This document shows, one piece after another, positions 1 to 9,040 of a stretch of DNA of 64,000 nucleotides. The stretch is from Oleispirillum sp963678075. GTDB taxonomy: Bacteria > Pseudomonadota > Alphaproteobacteria > Rhodospirillales > Rhodospirillaceae. Location: the NCBI GenBank assembly GCA_963678075.2, contig CAXXPK010000008.1, forward strand, positions 62,001-126,000, written 5' to 3'. The first letter of the stretch is position 1. Every line of letters starts with the position of its first letter. Both the position numbers and the translations under genes were made by a program. The notes under the pieces were generated by a model that had not been told where the DNA came from, searched no databases, and was given only the letters and a program-made list of their open reading frames with translations.

Positions 1-348
1 GGCGCGCAGGTCACGGTTTTTCTGAATCTGCTCGACGGTTTTGAAATCGAGGAAGGCCTCGGCGACCTCGTCGCACCGCGCCGTGATCGCCGCAGCGATC
101 TGAACCCGCGCCGCCGCCAGCTTCGCCCGTTTTTCCACCGCCGCCTCGGCGAACCGACCGTAGGCCTGCCCCGCCGGTCCGGCCGGATCGGCGGCGGCGA
201 TGGCCTGCTCGTGACGCAGACCATCCTCCAGAATCCGTTGGCGGCGCATCACCTCGGCCTCTTTCGCCAACAGATCGGCCAACGCCCGGCGTTCTTCGTC
301 CACCGTCCACTTCTTCAGCCGGATCAGGAAGTGAATATCCTTGGCCAT
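1..348 (-). CDS. fliJ: Flagellar export protein FliJ-like, partial (3' end outside window)
   Basis: Only the first 116 codons are present; the gene runs off the left edge. From the ATG at 348 the product begins MAKDIHFLIRLKKW and continues as a charged, Ala/Arg/Glu-rich, probably all-helical chain with no signal peptide or membrane segment. FliJ is the small coiled-coil stalk of the flagellar type III export ATPase, where it sits inside the FliI ring and recycles export chaperones. FliJ sequences are poorly conserved, so the call rests on this composition plus position: the start lies 2 bases after the fliI stop on the same strand, the usual fliI-fliJ order. Another small coiled-coil protein cannot be excluded. 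Confidence 0.7.
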   Translation of the reverse strand, partial: MAKDIHFLIRLKKWTVDEERRALADLLAKEAEVMRRQRILEDGLRHEQAIAAADPAGPAGQAYGRFAEAAVEKRAKLAAARVQIAAAITARCDEVAEAFLDFKTVEQIQKNRDLRA

Positions 349-350
349 GG

Positions 351-1673
351 TCAGTGCGACAGAATCTGTTCAAGGGTGGCATAGCCGGTGGCCAGGTCGG
401 TGTGCTCCGTCTTCGCCTGGGCCAAGAACTGCTCCAACCCCGCCTGATAGTGAATCGCCTCGTCCACCTCGGGATTGGAACCCTTGCGATAGGCGCCCAG
501 GCGAATCAGCTCCGCCATGTCCTCATAGGTCGCCATCAGCCGCCGCGCCCGTCCGACCAGATTGTTTTCCTCGACCGTGTTGCAGGCGGGCATGGTTCGC
601 GACACGCTTTTCAGAATGTTTGTGGCGGGATAACGCCCACGTTCGGCAATGGCGCGATCCAGAACAATATGACCGTCCAGGATACCGCGCACCGCGTCGG
701 CGATCGGTTCGTTCATGTCGTCGCCTTCGACCAGCACCGTGAACAGACCGGTAATGCTGCCGTGTCCGACACCGGGACCGGCGCGTTCCAGCAACTTCGG
801 CAGCTCGGCAAAGACCGATGGGGTATAGCCCTTGCTGGCCGGGGGCTCGCCCGCCGACAGGGTGATTTCGCGCTGCGCCATGGCGAAACGGGTGACACTG
901 TCCATCAGCACCAGAACGTCCTTGTCGATGTCGCGCAAGTATTCCGCCACCGCCATCGCGGTATAGGCGGCCTGGCGACGCATCAAGGGGCTTTCATCGG
1001 AGGTGGCGCAAACGACGACGCTACGGGCCAGTCCCTCCGGCCCCAGGTCGTCCTCCAGGAATTCGCGGGCCTCACGCCCGCGCTCGCCGACCAGCCCCAT
1101 GACCGTCACGTCCAATTGGGTATGGCGCGCCATCATCGCCATCAGCGACGACTTGCCGACGCCGGAGCCGGAAAAAATCCCCATGCGCTGGCCGCGGCAA
1201 CAGGTCAGGAAGGTATTGAGCGCCCGCACCCCCAGATCGACCTTGCCCTTGACCCGATCGCGCAGATGAGCGGGCGGCGGCTGGGCGCGCACCGGATAGG
1301 CGACATCGCCCTTGGGCAACGGCCCCAGGCCGTCCACCGGCTCGCCGAAGGCATTGATCACCCGCCCCAGCCAGGACGGATGGGGATAAATTACCGGCTG
1401 GGTTTCCGCCACTTCGGCGCGGCACCCCAGCCCCACCCCCTGCAACGCGGTGAACGCCATCAACAACGCGACACCGGAGCGAAACCCCACCACCTCGCAG
1501 GGGACCCGACGCCCCGATCGCGCGATCAGATCGCAGCGATCGCCGACCGACAGCGCGCCATGCGCACCGCCGACTTCGACCAGCATCCCGGAAACGCTGG
1601 TGACGCGGCCGAACACCTCGTGATCGGGCAGGCGTTCGATCTCGTGCAGCATGTTCTGAATCAGAACCGTCAT
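351..1673 (-). CDS. fliI: Flagellum-specific ATP synthase FliI
   Basis: The product is 440 residues, the normal FliI length. FliI is the cytoplasmic hexameric ATPase that energises flagellar type III export. The Walker A motif GSGVGKSS lies near residues 168-177, followed by LVGERGREAREFLED and the Walker B region VLVLMDSVTRFAMAQRE, all typical of the FliI/SctN group rather than F1 beta subunits. The ATG at 1673 gives the family N-terminus (MTVLIQNML); the reading frame is open 27 codons further upstream, but that stretch is unlike the family, and GGGAAAG precedes the chosen start. It is followed by fliJ and divergent from ctrA, with which it shares a 142-base intergenic region. It appears intact, unlike the nearby chemotaxis genes. 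Confidence 0.95.
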   Translation of the reverse strand: MTVLIQNMLHEIERLPDHEVFGRVTSVSGMLVEVGGAHGALSVGDRCDLIARSGRRVPCEVVGFRSGVALLMAFTALQGVGLGCRAEVAETQPVIYPHPSWLGRVINAFGEPVDGLGPLPKGDVAYPVRAQPPPAHLRDRVKGKVDLGVRALNTFLTCCRGQRMGIFSGSGVGKSSLMAMMARHTQLDVTVMGLVGERGREAREFLEDDLGPEGLARSVVVCATSDESPLMRRQAAYTAMAVAEYLRDIDKDVLVLMDSVTRFAMAQREITLSAGEPPASKGYTPSVFAELPKLLERAGPGVGHGSITGLFTVLVEGDDMNEPIADAVRGILDGHIVLDRAIAERGRYPATNILKSVSRTMPACNTVEENNLVGRARRLMATYEDMAELIRLGAYRKGSNPEVDEAIHYQAGLEQFLAQAKTEHTDLATGYATLEQILSH

Positions 1674-1760
1674 CGCGGCTTTCCCAGGCAATCCTTGCAA
1701 ACGACGCAGTCTAGACCCGCGCCCCTTAAGGGCTGGTAAATGCGTTGCGCGCACTTGCGC

Positions 1761-1797
1761 GACTCGGTATTGTGGATAAGATATTAACCAAGGTTAA
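1761..1797 (+). promoter_or_regulatory. Composite cell-cycle control region upstream of ctrA: GANTC site, DnaA box and TTAACC inverted pair
   Basis: Three elements occur within 37 bases, ending 18 bases before the ctrA ATG. GACTC at 1761-1765 is a CcrM-type GANTC methylation site. TGTGGATAA at 1771-1779 is a perfect DnaA box (reverse complement of TTATCCACA). TTAACCAAGGTTAA at 1784-1797 has two TTAACC half-sites facing each other. The known CtrA site is TTAA-N7-TTAA; here the spacing is N6, so binding is plausible but not assured. In Caulobacter ctrA is controlled by methylation state and by CtrA itself; the same logic is inferred here. The elements could also act on divergent fliI. Confidence 0.6.
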
Positions 1798-1815
1798 TTT
1801 CAAGGATCGGACACG

Positions 1816-2496
1816 ATGCGGGTTCTGTTGGTCGAAGACGATCCCCTTCAGGTACGCGCCATCGAAATGATGTTGCGGTCCGAGGCGATGGTGGTGGACA
1901 CCACCGGCCTGGGCGAGGACGGCCTGGAGATCGGGCGCCTGTACGAACACGACATCATCATCCTGGACCTCGGCCTGCCGGACATGGACGGCCTGGACGT
2001 TCTGCTCCAACTGCGGGCCACCCGGGTGGAAACCCCGGTCCTGATCCTGTCGGGACTGGACGACACCGACCGCAAGATTAAAAGCCTAGGCCTCGGCGCC
2101 GACGACTACCTGACCAAGCCGTTCGAAAAGGGCGAACTGATCGCCCGCCTGCATGCCATCATCCGACGCTCGAAGGGACACGCCGCCTCGATCATCCGCA
2201 CCGGCCGCTTAAGCGTCAACCTGGATGCCCGTGCCGTCGCCATCGACGATCAGCCGGTGCACCTGACCGGCAAGGAATACGGAATTCTGGAGCTTCTGGC
2301 CCTGCGCAAGGGAACCACCCTGACCAAGGAACAGTTCCTCAACCACCTTTACGGCGGCATGGACGAGCCCGAGTTGAAGATCATCGATGTCTTCATCTGC
2401 AAGCTCAGAAAAAAGCTGGGGGCGATGAGCAACGGCGAGGCCTACATCGAAACCGTCTGGGGCCGCGGCTACGTGCTGCGCGACCCGCAACCCTGA
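1816..2496 (+). CDS. ctrA: Cell-cycle response regulator CtrA
   Basis: The product is 226 residues: a receiver domain (about 1-115) with acidic pocket E7/D8/D9, phospho-acceptor D51 in LDLGLPDMDG and conserved Lys in TKPFEKGEL, followed by an OmpR/PhoB-type winged helix. The stretch KIIDVFICKLRKKL is diagnostic of CtrA within this family. In alphaproteobacteria CtrA is phosphorylated through CckA and ChpT and controls flagellar, chemotaxis and division genes; in Rhodospirillales it is often tied mainly to motility. A chpT-like gene lies about 5 kb away and fliI is divergent, which fits. The first in-frame ATG gives the family N-terminus MRVLLVEDD. The C-terminus lacks the AA-type degradation tag of Caulobacter CtrA (it ends RDPQP), so proteolytic control may differ. 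Confidence 0.95.
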   Translation: MRVLLVEDDPLQVRAIEMMLRSEAMVVDTTGLGEDGLEIGRLYEHDIIILDLGLPDMDGLDVLLQLRATRVETPVLILSGLDDTDRKIKSLGLGADDYLTKPFEKGELIARLHAIIRRSKGHAASIIRTGRLSVNLDARAVAIDDQPVHLTGKEYGILELLALRKGTTLTKEQFLNHLYGGMDEPELKIIDVFICKLRKKLGAMSNGEAYIETVWGRGYVLRDPQP

Positions 2497-2539
2497 AGTA
2501 TACCGGTTGGGCGGCCCCCTTGGAGCCGCCCGATCCGCG

Positions 2540-3010
2540 TCAGGTTTTCTTCTCGGCTTCCGGCAGACGGGGCGCGACGACCTTAAGGACACCGTCGTCG
2601 AAACGGGCCTCGACCTTGTCCGGGTCCACCGCGAAGGGTAGCACGAAGCGCCGCAGGAAGGTTCCGACCGAACGCTCGACCAGATGATAGGTCTTGGCCT
2701 CGTCGGTCTTTTCGCTTTCCGTGCGGATTTCCGCCCGCAGCGTCAGCACGCCGTCGGCGATGTCGATGTCGATGTTCTCGGGTTTCGCGCCCGGCTGTTC
2801 GGCGACGACCTCCAGCCCCCGATCGGTTTCGGCGATATCCACCTTCGGGGTCAGAAAACCGGCGGTCGCCACCGGAGCGCCCCAACCGCTGGCGAAGTCG
2901 TCGAACATCCGGTCCATTTCACGACGCAAGCCAACGAAGAAATCAGGATCGGCGCCCATCCGAGCCGGAGGGAACAGGCGACCGAAGGGAGTCAAGGTTC
3001 TGATATTCAT
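2540..3010 (-). CDS. Hsp20/alpha-crystallin family small heat-shock protein
   Basis: The product is 156 residues with an alpha-crystallin domain over roughly residues 50-150 (PKVDIAETDRGLEVVAEQPG ... GVLTLRAEIR ... GTFLRRFVLP) and the terminal beta-strand region DGVLKVVAPR. Such proteins are ATP-independent holdases that bind unfolding cytosolic proteins. The ATG at 3010 is supported by a strong GAGGAGGT ribosome-binding site; the open frame extends further upstream, but that part overlaps the truncated cheR and is not family-like. It sits directly after the broken end of cheR, so the deletion that removed the cheR tail may also have removed the promoter region once between the two genes. Confidence 0.9.
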   Translation of the reverse strand: MNIRTLTPFGRLFPPARMGADPDFFVGLRREMDRMFDDFASGWGAPVATAGFLTPKVDIAETDRGLEVVAEQPGAKPENIDIDIADGVLTLRAEIRTESEKTDEAKTYHLVERSVGTFLRRFVLPFAVDPDKVEARFDDGVLKVVAPRLPEAEKKT

Positions 3011-3098
3011 GACAGGCACCTCCTCGGGTTCGGCCCATGCCACGCGACCGGCCCCAGGAACACCGATACCGGCCATGGATCATCAACCAAAAATGTAG

Positions 3099-3732
3099 GA
3101 ACGCGACGTCGAAGGTCCCCAACGTGGTGCGCACGTCGGTCAGCGAGTTCAAGGGACGGTATTGCACCATGGCGCGCAGGCGGGCATCGATCTGCCAGGT
3201 TTCGTCCTTCTTCTGGAAGTACTTGACCAAAAGCTGGATCGGCATGCCGCGTTGCACCTCGAATTGCGAGTAGAGACCGGCCTTCGCCTTTTCCAGAATC
3301 TCCGTCGATAGATCGGTGGCGACGATATCGATACGCCACCCCGTCAGCTTGGCCTCCATCTCTTTCAGGATGATCGCCAGGGAATAGGGTTCCTGCCCGC
3401 TGGAACACGCGGCGCACCAGACGCGAATCTGCCGCCTGTCCTTGCGCGCCGCCATCAGCGACGGCAGCACCCGTTCACGGAATTGATCGAACGGCTTGAC
3501 GTCACGGAAGAAGAACGACTCATTGGTAGCCATCGCCTCGGTCACGTCCTTGACCAGGGCGGGGTCCATACGGCAAACCGCAGCGACCAGTTCGTCCAGC
3601 CCCTTCATGCCACGACGACGGGCGACGGGCATCAACCGGCTTTCGAGAAGGTAGGACTTGTCCTTCGAAAGGATAAGGCCAGACCTTTCCTTCAAAAGTG
3701 TTCACAACGAAATCGAAGTCTTCCGGTTTCAT
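3099..3732 (-). pseudogene. cheR: Chemotaxis methyltransferase CheR, frameshifted and C-terminally truncated
   Basis: CheR methylates glutamates on chemoreceptors with S-adenosylmethionine. The start MKPEDFDFVVN (ATG at 3732) is out of frame with the body LLKERSGLILSKDKSYLLES; one extra base near 3700 explains this. The body then follows the family through the CheR N-domain and the SAM fold (VWCAACSSGQEPYSLAI, ATDLSTEILEKA) to TLGTFDVAF at about 3099. There the family should continue with CRNVLIYF and about 60 more residues; instead the sequence passes into unrelated bases and the hsp20 leader. The SAM-binding half is therefore incomplete. The gene starts 2 bases after the cheB stop. As read it cannot make an active enzyme. 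Confidence 0.85.
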
Positions 3733-3734
3733 CT

Positions 3735-4653
3735 CTACAGCCTCGTCGCCACCTTCTTGATGAAGGCGCCGATCTCCTGCAACGGCAGAACCGCCGAACA
3801 GATACCGGCCTGGGCCGTCGCGCCGGGCATACCCCAAACCACCGAGGTATCCTCGTCCTGGGCAACCACGCTGCCACCGGCAGCAACGATCTCGGCCCCG
3901 CCCCTGGAGCCGTCGGAGCCCATTCCGGTCAAGACCACGGCCAACGCGCGTCGTCCGAATACCTTGGCAACGGATAGGAACATCGGATCGACGGCGGGTT
4001 TACAGAAGTTCTCGGGCGGACCGTCAATAACACGGATGATCTGTTCCGCCCCCTTGGACTCGATCAGCGTGTGAAAGCCGCCGGGCGCGATATAGACGTT
4101 GCCGCCACGCAGCGGCTCGCCATCCTTGCCTTCCTTGGCGGGCCAGCCGGAAACCCGGGTGATGTGCTCGGCCAGGATGGTGGTGAAGGTGGCGGGCATG
4201 TGCTGGGTGATGACGATCGGCTGCCGTGGCGCATTGCCTTGGTGCAAGTCGCCCAGAACCTTGAACAATGCCTGCGGACCACCGGTCGAACTGCCGATGG
4301 CGATGATGTCGGGGAATTTGATCTTGTGCTGGCGCAGTTGAATCGGTCCGGCGGGGCTGAGCAGCGAGGCACGGGCGGCGCCCGGGGCAGCGGGGGAAGA
4401 CGTCAGCGGACGCTGGAACGGCACCCGTGGCGACGGCGTCGCTGCGGCGGGCCGGGAGGTCGCGGCGCGGCGGGCACCGGCGCGGCGCAGGGATATCCCC
4501 AACGCCACCACTTTTTCCAGCAGCTCCCGTTTGAAATCGACGCCGCCCGACAACTCGCGCGTCGCGGTTGGGAACGGAGGTGACGACCTGCACGACGGCA
4601 GAATCATCGACCACCATGATCCGAATCGGATCCGAGGAGGCACTGCCCCCCAC
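3735..4653 (-). pseudogene. cheB: Chemotaxis methylesterase CheB with most of its receiver domain deleted
   Basis: CheB demethylates and deamidates chemoreceptors when its receiver is phosphorylated by CheA. The N-terminus starts as usual (ATG at 4653, then IRIMVVDDSAVV), but after about 20 residues the frame shifts and the remaining receiver, some 100 residues including the phospho-Asp and Lys, is absent. Sequence resumes at the linker RELSGGVDFKRELLEKV. The methylesterase domain is complete: catalytic Ser in GSSTGGPQAL, His in TQHMPATFT and Asp in LTGMGSDGSRGG. It ends in TAG at 3735. Even if translated from an internal start, the catalytic domain would have lost its phosphorylation control. 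It lies between cheY and cheR on the same strand. Confidence 0.85.
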
Positions 4654-4747
4654 GCGTTCCCGTCAACGACCAACCTCCCTCGGACAACAGCACTCTCCCT
4701 TTGATTTCAATAACCCTTGCCACCCCGCGCCGACCGTGCGGCGCGGA

Positions 4748-5125
4748 TCATTCCTTGGGGTCGAGCAGACCGACCTGCTCGAACTTGGCCTGAATGATTT
4801 CACCGTCGAAGGGCTTCATGATGTATTCGCTGGCACCGGCGGCGATCGCCTGTTGAATGTGCTGGATGTCATTCTCGGTGGTGCAGAACACCACCACCGG
4901 CCTACCCCCCCCGGGCAGCTTGCGCATCTCGATCAGGAATTCGATACCGTTCATAACCGGCATGTTCCAGTCCAGAAGCACCGCCTCTGGCATGGATTCC
5001 TTGCAACGTTCCAGGGCTTTGGCTCCATCCCCCGCCTCGACGGTGGCGAATTCGAGTTCCTGCAGGATCTTTCTGGCGACCATGCGGATAACCTTGGAAT
5101 CATCGACAATCAGGCAGGTCTTCAT
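4748..5125 (-). CDS. cheY: Chemotaxis response regulator CheY
   Basis: The product is 125 residues, a stand-alone receiver: D8/D9-type acidic pocket in CLIVDDSKVIR, phospho-acceptor Asp in VLLDWNMPVMNG, conserved Thr in FCTTEND and Lys in YIMKPFDGE. CheY-P binds the flagellar motor switch FliM to change rotation. It closely matches single-domain alphaproteobacterial CheY. It is intact and lies between cheA (181 bases upstream) and cheB in what was an operon. The neighbouring order cheA-cheY lacks the cheW usually found between them in relatives. Confidence 0.93.
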   Translation of the reverse strand: MKTCLIVDDSKVIRMVARKILQELEFATVEAGDGAKALERCKESMPEAVLLDWNMPVMNGIEFLIEMRKLPGGGRPVVVFCTTENDIQHIQQAIAAGASEYIMKPFDGEIIQAKFEQVGLLDPKE

Positions 5126-5306
5126 TGCAATTCATCCCTACCTAAAGAATTCGAACAAAGAACCGAGAAAACGACGGAAGCGCATGCGCGATGGTAGCAT
5201 ACGATCCCCTGTGGTTGTGGAAAAACCATCCTCTACCGAAGCTTGCGTCGCCAATTGAAGCGGCCGGCGACACCTGCCAAGCGGGTATTGCCGCCCCCGC
5301 CCCGGA

Positions 5307-7315
5307 TCACGCGCCGCCGACCAGTGCCTTCAGAACCTCCATCACCGCCTCGCGGTCGAATTTCACGACATGGTCGTCAAACCCACCCTCGCGCCCAAGT
5401 TCGAAGTCTTGGGCGGTGGCATGGGACGACAGCGCGATCATCGGCGTCTCCTGCCAACGACTGTCGCTGCGCACCGCGCGGGCGAAGGCGAAACCGTCCA
5501 TACCCGGCATCTCGATATCTGAGATGATGGCATCGAACATCTCGCCCTGTTCGCGCAGGGCCAACGCCTTGTCCGCAGCTTCCACCGCCCTCACCTGATA
5601 GCCGTTGACCGACAGAAGCGGCGACAACAGGTTGCGGAAGAAGGCGCTGTCATCGACGAACAGCACCCGCCAGCCAGAGCTCGGGCCGTCATCGTGGAAG
5701 GCCTTGACGTCCTCGCGTCCGAACTAGTCGCCGAACGCCTTGGTCAGATAGAAACCGGTGTCGATGACCTCGGTCACCTTGCCGTTGATGACGGCAGTAC
5801 CGATCAGCCCCGGCTGCTCGACCTGCAATTCCATCTTCAAGCGGTCCTCGACAATATCGACGATTTCCTCGACCAACAGCCCCATGGAGCGATCGCGATC
5901 GGTGAACACCAGCACCGGCTGGCGTCCCTCGGTGACGATCCGGATAGCCATCGGTAACACCGACCAACGGCATCAGTTGACCGCAGTACTGCACCACCGG
6001 CGCGCCATGGGAGTATTCGATTCTCGCGATGTCGATCTCTTCCAGCCGCGCCACCAGGGCCAGGGGCACCGCCTTCAAATCGGCATCGCCGGAGCGGAAG
6101 ATCAACAGCGAGATGCGATCATCGGACGAGGCGGAGGCGGCGCGCGCCGCTTCTTCCTTGGCATGATCGCTGCCCATCGCCACTTCGCCGGTGGCCGACG
6201 CGATGCCGTTCGGGTCCAGGATCATGATGACGCTGCCGTCGCCCAGGATGGTATTGCCCGAGAACATCGAGATGTGGCGCAGGATCGGCGCCACCGGCTT
6301 GACCACGATTTCCTCGGTATCGAAGACGCGATCGTCGATGATGCCGAAGGTGTAGGTCCCAACCTGCGACACCACGATGAAGGTTTCCTCGCCTTTTTCC
6401 TGCGGGGCCGTTTCGGAGCCCAGGCGCAGCAAATCGGACAGATTGACCAGCGGCAGCAGACGGTCGCGCAAACGCAGGACCGGCGCCTGATTGATGTTCT
6501 CGATCTGGTGTTCCGAATTGTCGGTGACCCGCACCAGTTCGACCACCGAGATCTGCGGGATCGCGAAACGCTCGGTGGCGCATTCGACGATCAGGGCCGA
6601 GACGATGGCCAGGGTCAGCGGAATCTTGATAACGAAGGTGGTTCCGCGCCCTTGCACGGTCTTCAGTTCGATGGTGCCGCCGATCTTTTCGATGTTGGTG
6701 CGCACCACATCCATGCCGACGCCGCGAACTCGGAATCGTCACGTCCGCGCACCATCTGCAAAAGCTGGTTGCGGGTCAGCACCAGTTCCGAGACCAGGGT
6801 CATCAGATTTTCCAGCAGATCCACGTTGACGCGAATCGACTGCGCGGCGACGGCGCTTTCCTTCGGAGCTTCCCCCGCCCCACAGGAAAGGGGCTTCTGC
6901 ACGACCGGGGCGGGCGGGGCGGCGGCGGGCGCGGCATCCTTGCCGGAAGCCACCTGATTCAAACGTTCGATCAGATCCTTGTCGTCGCCTGGGGTTCTTC
7001 CTCGTGGGCTTTGATATAGGCCAGGCTTTCCTTGATGCTATCGATCGACTGCAGGATCAGCGTCACCGAACTCGGCGACACGCTGAGTTCGCCGCCACGG
7101 AACTTGCCCAGCACGTTTTCACCAGCATGGGCCAGGGCCTCCAAACGCGGCAAGCCAAGAAATCCGCACGACCCCTTGATCGTGTGCACCAACCACAAAA
7201 TGTTGGACAGAATAGCATTGTCGTTGGGATTGCGTTCGAGATTGACCAATTCGACGTCAAGCGTCGCCAGACTTTCCGAAGTTTCGGTCAGAAACTCACT
7301 CAACAGATCGTCCAT
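5307..7315 (-). pseudogene. cheA: Chemotaxis histidine kinase CheA (HPt-kinase-CheW-CheW-receiver), multiply broken
   Basis: CheA autophosphorylates and passes phosphate to CheY and CheB. Pieces in order: an HPt domain from ATG 7315 (HTIKGSCGFLGL, phospho-His 44), a frameshift near 6987 where a G is missing, a Pro/Ala linker, and the dimerisation helix start VDLLENLMTLVSELVLTRNQ. At about 6725 DDSEFA joins directly to GVGMDVVRTNIEK, so some 220 residues (rest of P3 and most of the ATPase domain with its N and F boxes) are gone. Two CheW-like domains follow; the second has a frameshift near 5950. An in-frame TAG at 5726-5724 stands where the family has Trp (FGD-W-FGRED). The C-terminal receiver (DDSAFFRNLL, SDIEMPGMDG) is complete. 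No functional kinase can be made from this sequence. Confidence 0.88.
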
Positions 7316-7452
7316 TATTCTTCTCCACACACCCGCAACGGGAGCCCCGCACGCCCACCAGACCCCGACGGGTCACCGCGTGATTCTCTGTCTTGCCCTC
7401 AAGACCTAGGCGGACAGTGTGCCGTTACGAAGCTCTAATGAAAAGACTATTG

Positions 7453-8106
7453 TCACACCTGGGAATTTTCCAAGGGTAGGGAAACAAGTTCGATGCCGCA
7501 ATCCCGCTCGCCCCGGCGGACCCTCGGCACGACTCCTGCCTCCCCCGCCAAAACGGCGAGAAGGACAGCGGCGGCGGCTCGAGGATCCTCGACGGAAACA
7601 TCGGCGAAGCCCGCCAGAACCGCCTCCGGCCAACCGACGCGACGCCCCTCGACCCGCAAATCGGGGTGTTCGCCGACGGCGGTCACGACGATCCGCCCGC
7701 CAAAGGGCAGGGCTTCCGCCCCCACCAGCACCAAAACCAGCGCCAGCCGCCACCATTCCGGCGATCTCTCCCGAGCGACGGGAAAACCGACCAGATCGAA
7801 GCCCCGCGACCGATCCCCCAGTTGCGCCAGATAGGCCCGCGCGGCGGCCTCGGCGGCCCCGGTGGATTTCAGGGCACGCGCCGTCGGCGCTCCGAACACC
7901 GCGCGCAGAAAATCCAGCCGCGCGGCCAGGGCACGGGCGCTATCCTGCAACAGCCCCAGGGTCTCCGCCGCCGCGCCGCCGTCGGCGTGTTCCATCGCCA
8001 GAAGCTCGATGCCATTGGCCAGCGCGCCGATCGGACCGGCCAAATCGTGGTAAATCCGCACCACAACCGTCTCGCCGAGACGCAGCCCTCGCCCGTTGGA
8101 CGCCAT
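7453..8106 (-). CDS. chpT: Histidine phosphotransferase, ChpT family
   Basis: The product is 217 residues. The start of the DHp-like helix reads RIYHDLAGPIGALANGIELL, with candidate phospho-His at residue 20; the family signature is R-x-CHD-L-x-x-P-x-GA-x-x-NG. The C-terminal half (about 120-217) is a degenerate GHKL-like fold without kinase boxes, as in ChpT. ChpT dimers relay phosphate from CckA to CtrA and CpdR. In Rhodospirillales this gene often sits next to cheA, as here, 137 bases upstream of the cheA remnant on the same strand. The relay target ctrA is also in the window. Tyr replaces the usual Cys before His. The gene appears intact. Confidence 0.8.
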   Translation of the reverse strand: MASNGRGLRLGETVVVRIYHDLAGPIGALANGIELLAMEHADGGAAAETLGLLQDSARALAARLDFLRAVFGAPTARALKSTGAAEAAARAYLAQLGDRSRGFDLVGFPVARERSPEWWRLALVLVLVGAEALPFGGRIVVTAVGEHPDLRVEGRRVGWPEAVLAGFADVSVEDPRAAAAVLLAVLAGEAGVVPRVRRGERDCGIELVSLPLENSQV

Positions 8107-8157
8107 CTTCGGTTCACCCTGGTTTCCACCATCCCCACCCTACACTATCATAGAACC

Positions 8158-8187
8158 TTGGGCTGGCGGCCAGGTTCGTGCTATGTA
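8158..8187 (+). promoter_or_regulatory. Possible sigma-70-type promoter for nadK
   Basis: TTGGGC (8158-8163) and TATGTA (8182-8187) are separated by 18 bases in the chpT/nadK divergent region, 73 bases before the nadK start. The match is moderate; this is inference from spacing and sequence only. Confidence 0.3.
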
Positions 8188-8260
8188 GGGCGAACATCGC
8201 GACCGCGCCCCAAAATGGGCCGGGCTCGCGATTTGGCTTCTTACCCGGGTTCACGCGTCC

Positions 8261-9040
8261 ATGTCCCTGCCCATCGCCTCGCCGCGCATGGCATTCATCG
8301 CCGCCGAAACGCCGAACGCCCAATTCGCCTGCCAGCGCCTCGCCAACCAATACGGCAACGCGGCGCTGGCCGACGCCGACGTTATCGTCGCGCTGGGCGG
8401 CGACGGCTTCATGCTGGAATGCCTGCACCGCTTCATCGACCATCCGGCGCCGATTTACGGCATGAATCGCGGCACCGTCGGTTTCCTGCTCAACGACTTC
8501 GACGACACCGACCTGCCGGAGCGGATTTCCCGCGCGGTCATGGTCAGCCTGTCGCCGCTGCGGATGGAGGCGATCACGGTCGCGGGCGAAACCGTCCGCG
8601 CGCTGGCCATCAACGAGGTCTCGCTGCTGCGCGAAACCCGCCAAGCGGCGCGCCTGCGGATCCGCATCGACGACTGCGTGCGGCTGGAAGAACTGGTCTG
8701 CGACGGCGTTCTGGTCTGCACTCCGGCGGGCAGCACCGCCTATAACCTTTCGGCGCACGGGCCGATCCTGCCGATGGGCGCCAACGTGCTGGCGTTGACC
8801 CCGATCAGCGCCTTCCGGCCGCGCCGCTGGCGCGGCGCCATTCTGCCGCACTCGTCGCACGTCGGCTTCGAGGTCATGGAGCACGAAAAACGCCCGGTCA
8901 GCGCGGTCGCCGACTATACCGAGGTCCGCGACGTCGCCAAGGTGACGGTGCTGGAAGACCCGGTCGCCAAGCTGCGCATGCTGTTCGACCGCGAGCACCA
9001 TCTTGAGGAACGCATCCTCAAGGAACAGTTCACGCCTTAA
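8261..9040 (+). CDS. nadK: NAD kinase
   Basis: The product is 259 residues. NadK phosphorylates NAD to NADP using ATP in the cytosol. Diagnostic features are the GGDG motif at residues 46-49 (VIVALGGDGFMLE), the NE/TPAGSTAYNLSAHGPI segment that binds NAD, and the PISAF region. The length and the short N-terminus match the alphaproteobacterial NadK form. The gene is divergent from chpT and its TAA stop (9038-9040) overlaps the stop of the convergent HAD gene. No damage is seen. Confidence 0.93.
   Translation: MSLPIASPRMAFIAAETPNAQFACQRLANQYGNAALADADVIVALGGDGFMLECLHRFIDHPAPIYGMNRGTVGFLLNDFDDTDLPERISRAVMVSLSPLRMEAITVAGETVRALAINEVSLLRETRQAARLRIRIDDCVRLEELVCDGVLVCTPAGSTAYNLSAHGPILPMGANVLALTPISAFRPRRWRGAILPHSSHVGFEVMEHEKRPVSAVADYTEVRDVAKVTVLEDPVAKLRMLFDREHHLEERILKEQFTP

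Noticed and set aside
354..1739. Long open frame on the strand opposite fliI
   Set aside because: It mirrors the codons of fliI, is rich in His/Arg/Gln as expected of antisense to GC-rich coding DNA, and has no family similarity.
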